From Rhizobium sp. BT04 (GTDB lineage: Bacteria; Pseudomonadota; Alphaproteobacteria; Rhizobiales; Rhizobiaceae): a DNA stretch of 64,000 bases. Below the pieces are notes generated by a model. The model saw nothing but the letters and a program-made list of their open reading frames with translations. It was not told the origin of the DNA and searched no databases. Below are positions 42,929 through 51,195 of this stretch, piece after piece. A program made the translations under genes and the position numbers. The stretch is taken from contig NZ_CP125652.1 of assembly GCF_030053135.1 (NCBI RefSeq), positions 1,364,001 to 1,428,000 on the forward strand, in the 5' to 3' direction. Every line of letters starts with the position of its first letter. The stretch's first letter is position 1.

Positions 42929-43839
42929 ACTTTCCACTCGCTCTCCAGCGCGATCAGAGGCTCGACGGCGTTGAGCACACGCCGCCGGTCCATCGGCCCG
43001 AGCGGCAACAACGGCCGCGGGAGTTCTGCCTGGGCAAGCGAAAGACGACCGACCAGGGCATAGACCACGCGAAGGCTTCCGAACTCCTTGAACGTTTTCC
43101 ACAGCGGCTGCAGGAGAGTATCGAGCCGTTGCGCCTCACCGCTGTCGCCGGCAATCGCAGCCTTAGTCAGAGCAAGGGTAACACGCGGAAACAAGCCGCC
43201 GATGACGCTGTACCAGGCGTCGGCGCCTGCAAGCAGCGCTTCGGCCGCACCCCAATCGCCGCTGTAACCGATCGCAAGGTCGGTCTTCTCACGCAATGCC
43301 GCAAGCTCACCCGCGAGATCGCCGTCAACAGGCAGAGGCATCTTCACCGCCTTGATCGTCTCGATGTCGGACAGGCGCTGCAGAAGCTCCCGGCTGAAGG
43401 TGAAGTGGGTCGTGCCGGGATTGTTATAGATGCAAAGTGGCAGCTTCGCCGCCTCGGTGACCGCGAGGAAATGTTCGTAGGCTTCCTCCTGGGTCAGCGG
43501 CGTATAGGAGACCGGTGCGAGCAGAAACGCATCGGCGCCAGCGGCCTCGGCGTCTCTCGCAAGGTTCTGGGCCTGGTCTGTCCTCAGAGCTCCGACGCCG
43601 ACGACGAGGGGAATACGACCGTGAACGCATTCGACCGCAGCCTCGATGGCTCGCCGCCGTTCCTCACGTGTGAGAAAGGCATAGATGCCGGTGCTGCCGA
43701 GAAGGCCTATCGACGCGACACCTGCATCGCACAGGCGTTCCAGCAGGCGGCCGAGAGCTTCCGTGTCGACCCGGCCATCGCTATCGGCGGGCGTGGGCGG
43801 AAAGGCCGAAAGACCATGAAACGGAGAAGCGACAGACAT
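42913..43839 (-). CDS. Dihydrodipicolinate synthase-family lyase/aldolase
   Basis: A 308-residue class I aldolase of the DapA/NAL family. The Schiff-base lysine is in ETIKAVKMPLPVDG, the catalytic tyrosine in LCIYNNPGTTHF, and the N-terminal loop is SIGLLGSTGIYAFLTREERR. The GLLGSTG sequence replaces GTTGE of true DapA, so the substrate is probably another 2-oxo acid or hydroxyproline-type compound. It overlaps the convergent HerA gene by 16 bp and is probably in one unit with the LysE exporter upstream (21-bp gap). Confidence 0.9.
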   Translation of the reverse strand: MSVASPFHGLSAFPPTPADSDGRVDTEALGRLLERLCDAGVASIGLLGSTGIYAFLTREERRRAIEAAVECVHGRIPLVVGVGALRTDQAQNLARDAEAAGADAFLLAPVSYTPLTQEEAYEHFLAVTEAAKLPLCIYNNPGTTHFTFSRELLQRLSDIETIKAVKMPLPVDGDLAGELAALREKTDLAIGYSGDWGAAEALLAGADAWYSVIGGLFPRVTLALTKAAIAGDSGEAQRLDTLLQPLWKTFKEFGSLRVVYALVGRLSLAQAELPRPLLPLGPMDRRRVLNAVEPLIALESEWKVQSLL

Positions 43840-43860
43840 GATGCGATCCTGAAAAATCGG

Positions 43861-44475
43861 TCAATGTGAGAACAGCAAGCGCGATCCGGCGCCAGCGAAG
43901 AAGACGGCGAGGCTTCCCTCGATCCACCGCCGCGCACGGGCGTAGCCGCGCACCATCGGGGCCGTCGAGAAGAGCACGGCATAGCCGGCAAATATCGAGA
44001 TCCCGAGAAGCACGCAGCCGCCGAACGCCGTGACCGCCATTTCGGGCGAAGCGCCGGGCTTGAGGCCGAGCGACATGATCGCGACCCAGGCCAGAACCGC
44101 CTTCGGGTTGCCGAGATGCATCAGAATACCGCGACGATAGAGCGCGCCGAGTTGCGCGGCAGGCCGGACGACCTCACCTGCCGGCCCGTCCGGGGCGGTT
44201 GCCGAGCGGGCCGCCCTCCAGGCGAGCCAGAGGAGGTAAAGCCCGCCTGCGACTTTGAGGAACAGCAGCGCATGGGCATAGCGGACCAGGAGTGTGGAAA
44301 TGCCGGTGACAGCGACCAGCCCCCAGCATGTCGACATCGTTATGACCCCGGCAGCAAGGACGAGCGCCGGTCGACGCCCTTGTCGCATCGCCACGTTCAT
44401 GATCGCCATATTGCTTGGTCCGGGACTGCCTGCAGCGATTGCGTAGGCGATATAGACGACAAGAAGATCCTGCAT
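43861..44475 (-). CDS. LysE/RhtB-family amino acid exporter
   Basis: A 204-residue exporter with about six membrane segments, starting MQDLLVVYIAYAIAAGSPGP. It has SNMAIMNVAMRQGRRPALVL and MHLGNPKAVLAWVAIMSLGL. The frame stays open upstream through a poly-serine run encoded by a hexanucleotide repeat, but similarity begins at ATG 44475. It is divergent from a MocR regulator, the usual activator type for such exporters, and precedes a DHDPS-family gene. Substrate unknown. Confidence 0.92.
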   Translation of the reverse strand: MQDLLVVYIAYAIAAGSPGPSNMAIMNVAMRQGRRPALVLAAGVITMSTCWGLVAVTGISTLLVRYAHALLFLKVAGGLYLLWLAWRAARSATAPDGPAGEVVRPAAQLGALYRRGILMHLGNPKAVLAWVAIMSLGLKPGASPEMAVTAFGGCVLLGISIFAGYAVLFSTAPMVRGYARARRWIEGSLAVFFAGAGSRLLFSH

Positions 44476-44517
44476 TTGCGTGTTTCCAAAAGTTTGCGCC
44501 CGCGCACGGCACGATCC

Positions 44518-44571
44518 CGAAGACGAAGACGAAGACGAAGACGAAGACGAAGACGAAGACGAAGACGAAGA
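44518..44571. repeat. Hexanucleotide tandem repeat, nine copies of CGAAGA
   Basis: Fifty-four bases are exactly nine units of CGAAGA, located between the lysE start (44475) and the mocR start (44668). Copy-number slippage would change the spacing of the divergent promoters in 6-bp steps without altering any protein. Confidence 0.95.
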
Positions 44572-44667
44572 ATGCGCCATCTGGAAGCCGCCGATCCACT
44601 TCCTTTTCCTCGAAAATTGGCCCATCATGAAGCGCCATTTTGAAGAATTTCAATAGACCATTTTGCG

Positions 44668-46176
44668 ATGTCCAAACGGCGCAGCATCATCGGGATACCA
44701 TCGCTGAACGCGATCGACCGAACGGCCAATGTCGGCCGCCAGCTTGCGCAGGCCCTGCGGAACGCAATCGCCTGCAGTGAGCTGAGGCCAGGCGAACGCC
44801 TTCCTTCGACGCGCAGCCTTGCGGCTTCGCTTAAGATCGCGCGCGGCACCGTTGTCGAGGTATTCGATCAGTTGACCGCTGAAGGCTATCTCGAAGCGCG
44901 GGTCGGAGCCGGAACCCGTGTTGCCGCCGATCTGATCGACGCAATGCCTGCGCCCCCGCCGGCGGCGGCAGTGCCGCCAAGCGCGGATGCTGTCGATCTG
45001 CCTTCCCAGGCCGCCCGGCTGATCGCCATCGCCCGTGCGCTCACCCCGCACCCGCCCATTCCCTTCGCCATCGCTGTCCCGGCTTGTGGCATTGCGCCCG
45101 ACGACAACTGGCGCCGTCTCGGCAACCGCGTGCGCGCGTCGCGACAGGCCGCACCTTCGGGTTACCACGACCCGATGGGTCTGCTCGAGCTCAGGCTTGC
45201 CATTGCCGATCACATCAGGCGCGCGCGGGCCGTTCATTGCGAGCCGGAACAGGTCATCGTCACATCAGGCACCCAGCAAGGCCTCTATATGGCGGGCCGG
45301 GTCCTTCTCTCGCGTGACGATCCGGTATGGGCCGAGGACCCGGCCTATCCCGGCCTGACCGCCGTGCTTGACGATCTCGGCGTCCGGACGCACCGCCTGC
45401 CGGTCGATGCACAGGGAATGAACGTGGAACGCGGCCTCGAGCTATGTCCGCAGGCGCGCGCCGCATTCGTCACCCCTTCGCATCAATATCCGATCGGCAT
45501 GCCGCTCAGCATGGCCAGGCGCAATGCCTTGATCGCCTGGGCAGACCAGAATCGCGCCTGGATCGTCGAGGACGATTACGACAGCGAACTGCGTTATGCC
45601 GGACACCCGTTTCCCTCGATGCAAGGGTTGTGTCCGTCACGCGTCGTCTATCTCGGCACCTTCAGCAAAGTGCTCTTTCCCTCCCTGCGCCTCGGCTACA
45701 TCATCGCCCCTCCGCCGCTCGCAGAAGCCTTTGCCGGCGCCCGCGCCATTCTCGACCGGCATTCGCCAATCACAGAACAGCACGTTCTGGCGGCCTATAT
45801 GCGGGAAGGTTATTTCGAAGCGCATATCCGGCGCATCCGCGGTCTCTACGCCGAACGCCGCGCTGTCCTGCTCTCAGCGCTCGAACGAGCCTTGCCGGAG
45901 AGCTGCCACGTTCAGCCGAGCGACCAGGGCATGCATATTCTTCTGTGGCTGCCCGAGGAGGTCGACGACCTGCAACTCGCAGCACGCGCCCTGTCGGCCG
46001 GCCTCGCCGTGCGGGCGATCTCCCCGATGTATGCCGCGCAGCCGGCGCGCCCGGGCCTGATGCTGGGTTTCGGCGGATTTCTGCCGGACCAGCTGCAGGC
46101 GGCGGTCGGCGAACTCGTCAAACTGCTGAGCTTGCAGATGTCTGGAGCGAAAGCCCGCGCCGGGCCTGATGCCTAA
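44668..46176 (+). CDS. MocR/GntR-family PLP-dependent regulator
   Basis: A 502-residue regulator: GntR winged HTH (LRNAIACSELRPGERLPSTR; SLKIARGTVVEVFDQL), a linker rich in Pro/Ala, then a fold-type I aminotransferase-like domain with VTSGTQQGLYMAGR and the PLP lysine in YLGTFSKVLFPSLRLGY. MocR proteins sense PLP or amino acids and usually activate a divergent gene, here the LysE-type exporter. Its stop codon overlaps the miaA stop by 4 bp (tail to tail). Confidence 0.94.
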   Translation: MSKRRSIIGIPSLNAIDRTANVGRQLAQALRNAIACSELRPGERLPSTRSLAASLKIARGTVVEVFDQLTAEGYLEARVGAGTRVAADLIDAMPAPPPAAAVPPSADAVDLPSQAARLIAIARALTPHPPIPFAIAVPACGIAPDDNWRRLGNRVRASRQAAPSGYHDPMGLLELRLAIADHIRRARAVHCEPEQVIVTSGTQQGLYMAGRVLLSRDDPVWAEDPAYPGLTAVLDDLGVRTHRLPVDAQGMNVERGLELCPQARAAFVTPSHQYPIGMPLSMARRNALIAWADQNRAWIVEDDYDSELRYAGHPFPSMQGLCPSRVVYLGTFSKVLFPSLRLGYIIAPPPLAEAFAGARAILDRHSPITEQHVLAAYMREGYFEAHIRRIRGLYAERRAVLLSALERALPESCHVQPSDQGMHILLWLPEEVDDLQLAARALSAGLAVRAISPMYAAQPARPGLMLGFGGFLPDQLQAAVGELVKLLSLQMSGAKARAGPDA

Positions 46177-47069
46177 ACCACCAGCCGTTCCCAGCTATCG
46201 TCCATCTGGTTGCGGAACCAGGTCATTTGCCGTTTGGCATATTGCCGCGTCGCCGCAGCGCCCTTCTCCAGCACCTCGTCGCGCTCCATCTCGCCCTTCA
46301 GCATGGCCGCGATCTGCGCCACGCCGATTGCCTTCATCACAGGCGCCTCGGCCGGCAGGTCGCGCGCCAGCAGCGCCCTCACCTCATCTTCCGCGCCTTG
46401 CTGCAGCATCTTTTCGAAACGCCCGTTGATGCGCTGATGGAGCACCGCCCGGTCCGGCAGCACGACGATCTTGCGAGCCTCGGCAGCATCGATCGCCACC
46501 GCTCCCGCCCGGCCCTGGAAGTCGGCGATCGACCGCCCCGTCGCCTTCACCACTTCAAGCGCCCGAACGATGCGCTGTCCGTCCTGGCGGTTGAGGCTTG
46601 CCGCCGTGGCGGGATCGGCTTCAGTCAGCTCCGCATAGAGCCCGTCCGCCCCCTCCTTGAGCAGCCGCGCCCTGAGTTCCTCCCGCAGCGCCTCCGGTAT
46701 CTCGGGCATATCGGAGAGGCCGCCGATCAGCGCTTTGAAATAGAGCCCCGTGCCGCCGACGACGACCGGCAGCCGCCCTTCAGCCTTGAGCATCGGCAAC
46801 AGCACCGAGACATCGCGCAGCCAGGCGCCGGTGGAATAGGCCGTACCCGCCGGCACGTGGCCGTAGAGGTGATGCGGCACGCCCTGCATCTCCTCTTCCG
46901 ACGGACGCGCTGTCAGTATCCGCAGCGTGTCGTAGACCTGCATGCTGTCGGCGTTGACGACCGCACCGCCATGGCGCTTGGCCAATTCGACGGCGAGCGC
47001 GGACTTGCCGCTGGCGGTCGGCCCGGTTATCAGGATCGCGTTCACTGTGCTCAGAAGGTTTTCCATCAT
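46173..47069 (-). CDS. miaA: tRNA dimethylallyltransferase
   Basis: A 298-residue enzyme that adds a dimethylallyl group to A37 of tRNAs reading UNN codons. The P-loop is LITGPTASGKSALAVELA; NADSMQVYDTLRILTARPS and PVVVGGTGLYFKALIGGLSD are diagnostic, as is AATRQYAKRQMTWFRNQ near the end. The start is ATG 47069 or the adjacent ATG 47066; both overlap the divergent serB ATG at 47068, leaving no intergenic promoter space. Confidence 0.97.
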   Translation of the reverse strand: MMENLLSTVNAILITGPTASGKSALAVELAKRHGGAVVNADSMQVYDTLRILTARPSEEEMQGVPHHLYGHVPAGTAYSTGAWLRDVSVLLPMLKAEGRLPVVVGGTGLYFKALIGGLSDMPEIPEALREELRARLLKEGADGLYAELTEADPATAASLNRQDGQRIVRALEVVKATGRSIADFQGRAGAVAIDAAEARKIVVLPDRAVLHQRINGRFEKMLQQGAEDEVRALLARDLPAEAPVMKAIGVAQIAAMLKGEMERDEVLEKGAAATRQYAKRQMTWFRNQMDDSWERLVV

Positions 47070-47958
47070 GGCCCTCGTTGCCACGCTTGTTGCCAATCCG
47101 TCAAATCCCGTGCTGTCACCCAAGATCGCCGAACAGGCGGCCGGGGCGGTCAAGGCTTCCGGCCTCTATTGGCTGGCCGACGGCATCGCCTGCGACATCG
47201 CGCTGCGCGACGGCACGGATGCGCAGGCGGCCGAGGCCAATATCCTTGCTGTCATAGCAAGCGCGCCGATCGACCTCGTCATCCAGGAGCAGGAGACCCG
47301 CCGCAAGAAGCTGCTGATCGCCGACATGGATTCGACGATGATCGGCCAGGAATGCATCGACGAATTGGCTGCCGAAGTCGGCCTGAAGGAGAAGGTCGCG
47401 ACCATCACCGCCCGCGCCATGAATGGCGAGATCGCCTTCGAGCCTGCCCTGCGTGAGCGTGTCGCCCTGCTGAAGGGGCTGCCGCTATCGGTCGTCGACG
47501 AAGTGATCGCCAAGCGCATCACACTGACTGCGGGCGGCCCGGAGCTGATCGCCACCATGAAGTCGAGAGGCCATTACACCGCCCTCGTCTCCGGCGGCTT
47601 CACCATCTTCACCAGCCGCATCGCCGCCACCCTCGGCTTTGATGAGAACCGCGCCAACACCCTGCTCGAAGACGGCGGCATTCTCTCTGGCTTCGTCGCC
47701 GAACCGATCCTCGGCAAGCAGGCGAAGGTCGATGCGCTGAACGAAATTTCGGCTCGCCTCGGCATTTCGCCGGAAGAAGCGATCGCCGTCGGCGACGGCG
47801 CCAACGACCTCGGCATGCTGCACCTCGCCGGCTCCGGCGTCGCCCTCCACGCCAAGCCCGCCGTCGCCGCCGAGGCTGAGATGCGCATCAACCACAGCGA
47901 CTTGACCGCCCTGCTCTATATCCAGGGCTACCGGAAGACGGATTTCGTGACGCCTTGA
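47068..47958 (+). CDS. serB: Phosphoserine phosphatase
   Basis: A 296-residue HAD-family phosphatase for the last step of serine synthesis. The catalytic DxDxT is in LLIADMDSTMIGQECIDELA near residue 93, motif II Ser in TALVSGGFTIFTSRIA, motif III Lys at ILGKQAKVDALN, and motif IV in AVGDGANDLGMLHLAGSG. The first ~80 residues form a degenerate ACT-like domain as in E. coli SerB. ATG 47068 overlaps the miaA start codon on the other strand. No clear RBS is visible. Confidence 0.96.
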   Translation: MALVATLVANPSNPVLSPKIAEQAAGAVKASGLYWLADGIACDIALRDGTDAQAAEANILAVIASAPIDLVIQEQETRRKKLLIADMDSTMIGQECIDELAAEVGLKEKVATITARAMNGEIAFEPALRERVALLKGLPLSVVDEVIAKRITLTAGGPELIATMKSRGHYTALVSGGFTIFTSRIAATLGFDENRANTLLEDGGILSGFVAEPILGKQAKVDALNEISARLGISPEEAIAVGDGANDLGMLHLAGSGVALHAKPAVAAEAEMRINHSDLTALLYIQGYRKTDFVTP

Positions 47959-48104
47959 CGGCGATACCGGCGACATTCCTGAAATCGGGGATGATCGCTG
48001 GTGGCTCGCGCGGAAGGGCAACCTCCGTAAACCCGGCAAATGGCCTGTCACCTCCGGACCGCTACGCCAAAGGCCTCGTTTCGAAAGGCCGCCCGGCACA
48101 CTCT

Positions 48105-48262
48105 CTCCGCCCTCATTCCTGTGCTCGTCACAGGAATCCACTCACCGCGCGTCCGCGCGGTGAGTGACTTATGTCAGGAGAGAAGAGTCTTCTGGGCCCA
48201 AGGACTTGGGCGCACTGGATTCCTGTGACATCCCTCGGGCAAAGCCCGAGGAAGGGAATGAG
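48105..48262. repeat. Dispersed intergenic repeat block (shared with 22045-22290)
   Basis: In the 350-bp interval 47959-48308, CTCATTCCTGTGCTCGTCAC followed by AGGAATCCACTCACCGCGCG (48112-48150) and GGCCCAAGGACTTGGGCGCA followed by CTGGATTCCTGTGAC (48195-48229) match segments at 22.1-22.3 kb. The block contains several inverted repeats (ACTCACCGCGC with GCGCGGTGAGT). The rest of the interval shows no gene. Confidence 0.75.
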
Positions 48263-48308
48263 GAGAGTTGGAGACTACGGCGGCTAATTCACTACCGCCG
48301 TAGCTCCC

Positions 48309-50015
48309 CTATTCCATCGGCACAGCCACAAATCGCAGATCGCCATTCGCCGATGCGATCATCAGTTGGGCGTTGCGGCGGCCTTCCTGTTTCAGCGCCT
48401 GCACCTTGGCGGCGACCGCATCCGGCGACTTCATGAACTCCTGCGCCACCTCGACGATCACGTCGCCGGGCTTCAGCCCCTTTTCGGCCGAGGCCGAGCC
48501 GGGCGTCACCTCTGTCACGACGACGCCGTCGACGCTCTCGGCGATGCCGAAAGCCTTGCGCGTCTCGGCGCTCAACAGCGACAGCGACAGCCCGAGCACG
48601 TTCTTCGGCGTGGCCGCATCCGGCGCCACCTGGCCCTTGTGCTGGTCGGGTGCATCAGGTGCGGGCTGGGCCTGATCGCCGCTGTCGGGCTGATCCATGT
48701 CGTTGTCCTCGCCGGGATCCGGCGTGATCACACCGTCATCCTGCGAACCATCGCCGGATGCAGCCGCCTGATCGCTGTCCTCCAGCCGGCCAAGCTTCAC
48801 CTTGACGGTCTGCTCCTTGCCGTCGCGCAGCACCACCACGTCGACTTCCTTACCGACCGTGCTTTCCGCCACGACGCGCGGCAGGTCGCGCATTTCGCTG
48901 ACGGTCTTGCCATCGAATTTGAGGATGACGTCGCCCGCCTTGATCGAGCCGTCGTCGACCGGTCCGCCCTTGATGACGCCGGCCACCAGCGCGCCCTTGG
49001 CGCTGTCGAGCCCGAGGCTGTCGGCGATATCGTCAGTCACCGGCTGGATACGCACGCCGAGCCAGCCGCGCCGCGTCTCGCCATATTCACGCAACTGGTC
49101 GACGACGCCGGAGGCAAGCTCCGAAGGCACCGAGAAACCAATGCCGATCGAGCCGCCGCTCGGCGAAATGATCGCCGTGTTGATGCCGATCACCTCACCC
49201 TTCATGTTGAAGAGCGGGCCGCCGGAATTGCCCTTGTTGATCGCCGCATCCGTCTGGATGAAGTTGTCGTAGGGGCCGGCATTGATGTTGCGGCCGCGCC
49301 CGGAAATGATGCCGACCGTCACCGAACCGCCGAAGCCGAACGGATTGCCGATCGCCATCACCCAGTCGCCAATGCGCATCGTGCTGGAATCGCCGAATTT
49401 CACGAATTTCAGCGGCGCCTTCGGCTCGACCTTCAGGACCGAAAGATCGGTTTTCGTATCCGTGCCGATCAGCTTCGCCTTGAGCTTCGAACCATTGGCG
49501 AAATTGATCTCGATGTCGTCGGCGCCTTCGATCACGTGGTTGTTGGTGACGATATAACCGGTGGGATCAATGACAAAGCCGGAGCCGAGCGAGCTGACAT
49601 TGTGGTTGCCGCCCTTGTTGCCCTGCTGCTTGTTGAAGAAATCGTTGAAGAATTCCTGGAACGGCGAGCCGTCGGGCGCGCGGGGCGCCGGGCCTGCGCC
49701 CTCGTCGTCCTTCACATTCTGCGAGGTCGAGATGTTGACCACGGCGTCGAGCAGTCCCTCGGCGAGATCGGCAACCGAAGCCGGACCGTTGTTGGGCGCG
49801 ACAGCCTGGATCGGCGCGGTCTGCTGTGGTGCGGCGGGTGTGGGCTGCGTGGGTGCGGGAGTAGCCGGAACAGGTGCAACAACCCCGGGAGCGGTCGTCT
49901 GAGGCGCGATTTGAGCAAAGGCTACCCCGTTCATGCCGGCATGCGCAAGAATTGCAGCGCTGGCCATAAGCGCGAGCGTTCGTCTGAAGGGCGAGCGATT
50001 CGTGGGGGCCATCAA
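48309..50015 (-). CDS. degP: DegP/HtrA-type periplasmic serine protease
   Basis: A 568-residue protease-chaperone. The signal peptide (to about residue 35, GVAFA-QI) is followed by a Pro/Ala/Gln-rich linker to ~75. The trypsin-like domain has catalytic His160 (TNNHVIEG), Asp190 (TKTDLSVL) and Ser264 (KGNSGGPLF). Two PDZ domains follow (about 310-400 and 475-560), separated by an acidic Asp/Gly/Gln-rich linker. It degrades misfolded envelope proteins. It is the last gene after hflK-hflC but is separated from them by a strong terminator, so it probably has its own promoter in 50016-50170. Confidence 0.96.
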   Translation of the reverse strand: MMAPTNRSPFRRTLALMASAAILAHAGMNGVAFAQIAPQTTAPGVVAPVPATPAPTQPTPAAPQQTAPIQAVAPNNGPASVADLAEGLLDAVVNISTSQNVKDDEGAGPAPRAPDGSPFQEFFNDFFNKQQGNKGGNHNVSSLGSGFVIDPTGYIVTNNHVIEGADDIEINFANGSKLKAKLIGTDTKTDLSVLKVEPKAPLKFVKFGDSSTMRIGDWVMAIGNPFGFGGSVTVGIISGRGRNINAGPYDNFIQTDAAINKGNSGGPLFNMKGEVIGINTAIISPSGGSIGIGFSVPSELASGVVDQLREYGETRRGWLGVRIQPVTDDIADSLGLDSAKGALVAGVIKGGPVDDGSIKAGDVILKFDGKTVSEMRDLPRVVAESTVGKEVDVVVLRDGKEQTVKVKLGRLEDSDQAAASGDGSQDDGVITPDPGEDNDMDQPDSGDQAQPAPDAPDQHKGQVAPDAATPKNVLGLSLSLLSAETRKAFGIAESVDGVVVTEVTPGSASAEKGLKPGDVIVEVAQEFMKSPDAVAAKVQALKQEGRRNAQLMIASANGDLRFVAVPME

Positions 50016-50144
50016 GCTTCCTCATAAGGGGTAAATGCGCACATTGAGCACCAGCATAAGGCGGAATGATGGAGGGCGAAATCACCTTTTCGCGAAATCC
50101 CCGTGCAATGTGACTTGGCCTCGCAAAAGCCGGATCATCTCAAT

Positions 50145-50180
50145 CATCCCACGAAAAAAGGGCATCCCGCGAAAAAAGGG
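50145..50180. repeat. 18-bp tandem duplication at the hflC terminator
   Basis: CATCCCACGAAAAAAGGG (50145-50162) is followed immediately by CATCCCGCGAAAAAAGGG (50163-50180), one mismatch. The second copy supplies the T-tract of the terminator on the minus strand, and the first gives a second T-tract downstream. Confidence 0.85.
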
Positions 50181-50200
50181 CCGGCACTCGGGCCGGCCCT
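50171..50200 (-). terminator. Rho-independent terminator of the thyA-folA-hflKC unit
   Basis: On the minus strand, GGGCCGGC (from 50199) pairs with GCCGGCCC (to 50178) around a 6-nt loop, followed by six T. It lies 36 bp after the hflC stop. Confidence 0.9.
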
Positions 50201-50235
50201 TCCATGATTGGGCATGCGATTGATATCCGTTACGG

Positions 50236-51192
50236 TCAGTTCGCCGGCTGGGCGGGGGCTGCGGGAACAGCCGCAGCCGGTGCGGCCGGATTTGCGGGCG
50301 ACGGCTGCAGGGTGCCGGCAGCATTGTCGAAATAGCGGAAGAATTCCGAATTCGGCGAAAGCACCAGTGTCGTGTCCTGCGACGAGAGAGCGGAGGAATA
50401 GGCCGCCATCGAGCGATAGAACTCGAAGAAGGCCGGATCCTTGCTGAAGACTTCGGCGAAGACGCGGTTGCGTTCCGCGTCGCCCTGGCCTCGAAGGATC
50501 TCCGCATCGCGTTGCGCCCCTGCGGTCAGCTCCACAACCTGACGGTCGGCGACGGCTCGACGCCGCTGGCCTTCCTCATTGCCCTCGGCACGGATGCGCT
50601 CGGCCTCGGCAAGGCGTTCCGAACGCATGGCATTATAGGTGTTTGGCGCAACCTCGGGCGAAAGGTCGGTGCGGCGGATGCGAACGTCATCGATATGCAG
50701 ACCGAGATTTTCGGCATCTGTGCGCAGATCGTCGCGAATCTCCAGCATCATCGCGACACGCTCTTCCGAAAGCGCCGCATTGTAGTCACGCAGGCCGTAG
50801 ACGCGGCGAAGCGATGAATCAAGCTGCGCTCTCAACCGCGCTTCCGCGGCCTCGCGGTCGCCCGATACCGTTTCGCGGAAGCGGCGAACATCCGAGATGT
50901 TGTAGATCACGAAAGCATCGACGTCGAAGGTCTGGCCGTCCTGGACCTGAACGCGGATATTGTCGAGATCGAGCCTCAGCGCCTGCTTTTCGACCAGTTG
51001 AACGCGGTCGGCATCCATGAAGCCGAAAGGCAGCTTGAAATAAATGCCGGGTTCGGTCTTGACCGTCTGGATCTGCCCGAAGCGGACGACGATGGCCTGC
51101 TCGCGTGCATTCACCACGAAGATGGACGAATAGAGCCCGACCAGCACGATGGCGAGGATGAGGAGAATGATGGGAAGTCTGTTCGACGTCAT
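50236..51192 (-). CDS. hflC: HflC, SPFH-domain regulator of FtsH
   Basis: A 318-residue membrane protein: one N-terminal transmembrane helix (LPIILLILAIVLVGLYSSIF) then a periplasmic SPFH/band-7 domain (REQAIVVRFGQIQTVKTEPG, VDAFVIYNISDVRRF) and a helical coiled region (ERLAEAERIRAEGNEEGQRR). With HflK it forms the cage around the protease FtsH. It starts 3 bp after the hflK stop. The C-terminal Ala/Pro tail is longer than in E. coli. Confidence 0.96.
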   Translation of the reverse strand: MTSNRLPIILLILAIVLVGLYSSIFVVNAREQAIVVRFGQIQTVKTEPGIYFKLPFGFMDADRVQLVEKQALRLDLDNIRVQVQDGQTFDVDAFVIYNISDVRRFRETVSGDREAAEARLRAQLDSSLRRVYGLRDYNAALSEERVAMMLEIRDDLRTDAENLGLHIDDVRIRRTDLSPEVAPNTYNAMRSERLAEAERIRAEGNEEGQRRRAVADRQVVELTAGAQRDAEILRGQGDAERNRVFAEVFSKDPAFFEFYRSMAAYSSALSSQDTTLVLSPNSEFFRYFDNAAGTLQPSPANPAAPAAAVPAAPAQPAN

Positions 51193-51195
51193 GGA

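Noticed and set aside
43861..44628. A 255-residue lysE with an N-terminal poly-serine stretch
   Set aside because: The serine run is only the hexamer array read in frame; family similarity begins at ATG 44475.
48366..50027. 553-codon plus-strand ORF opposite degP
   Set aside because: Antisense shadow with skewed Arg/Asp/Val composition; DegP is unambiguous on the other strand.
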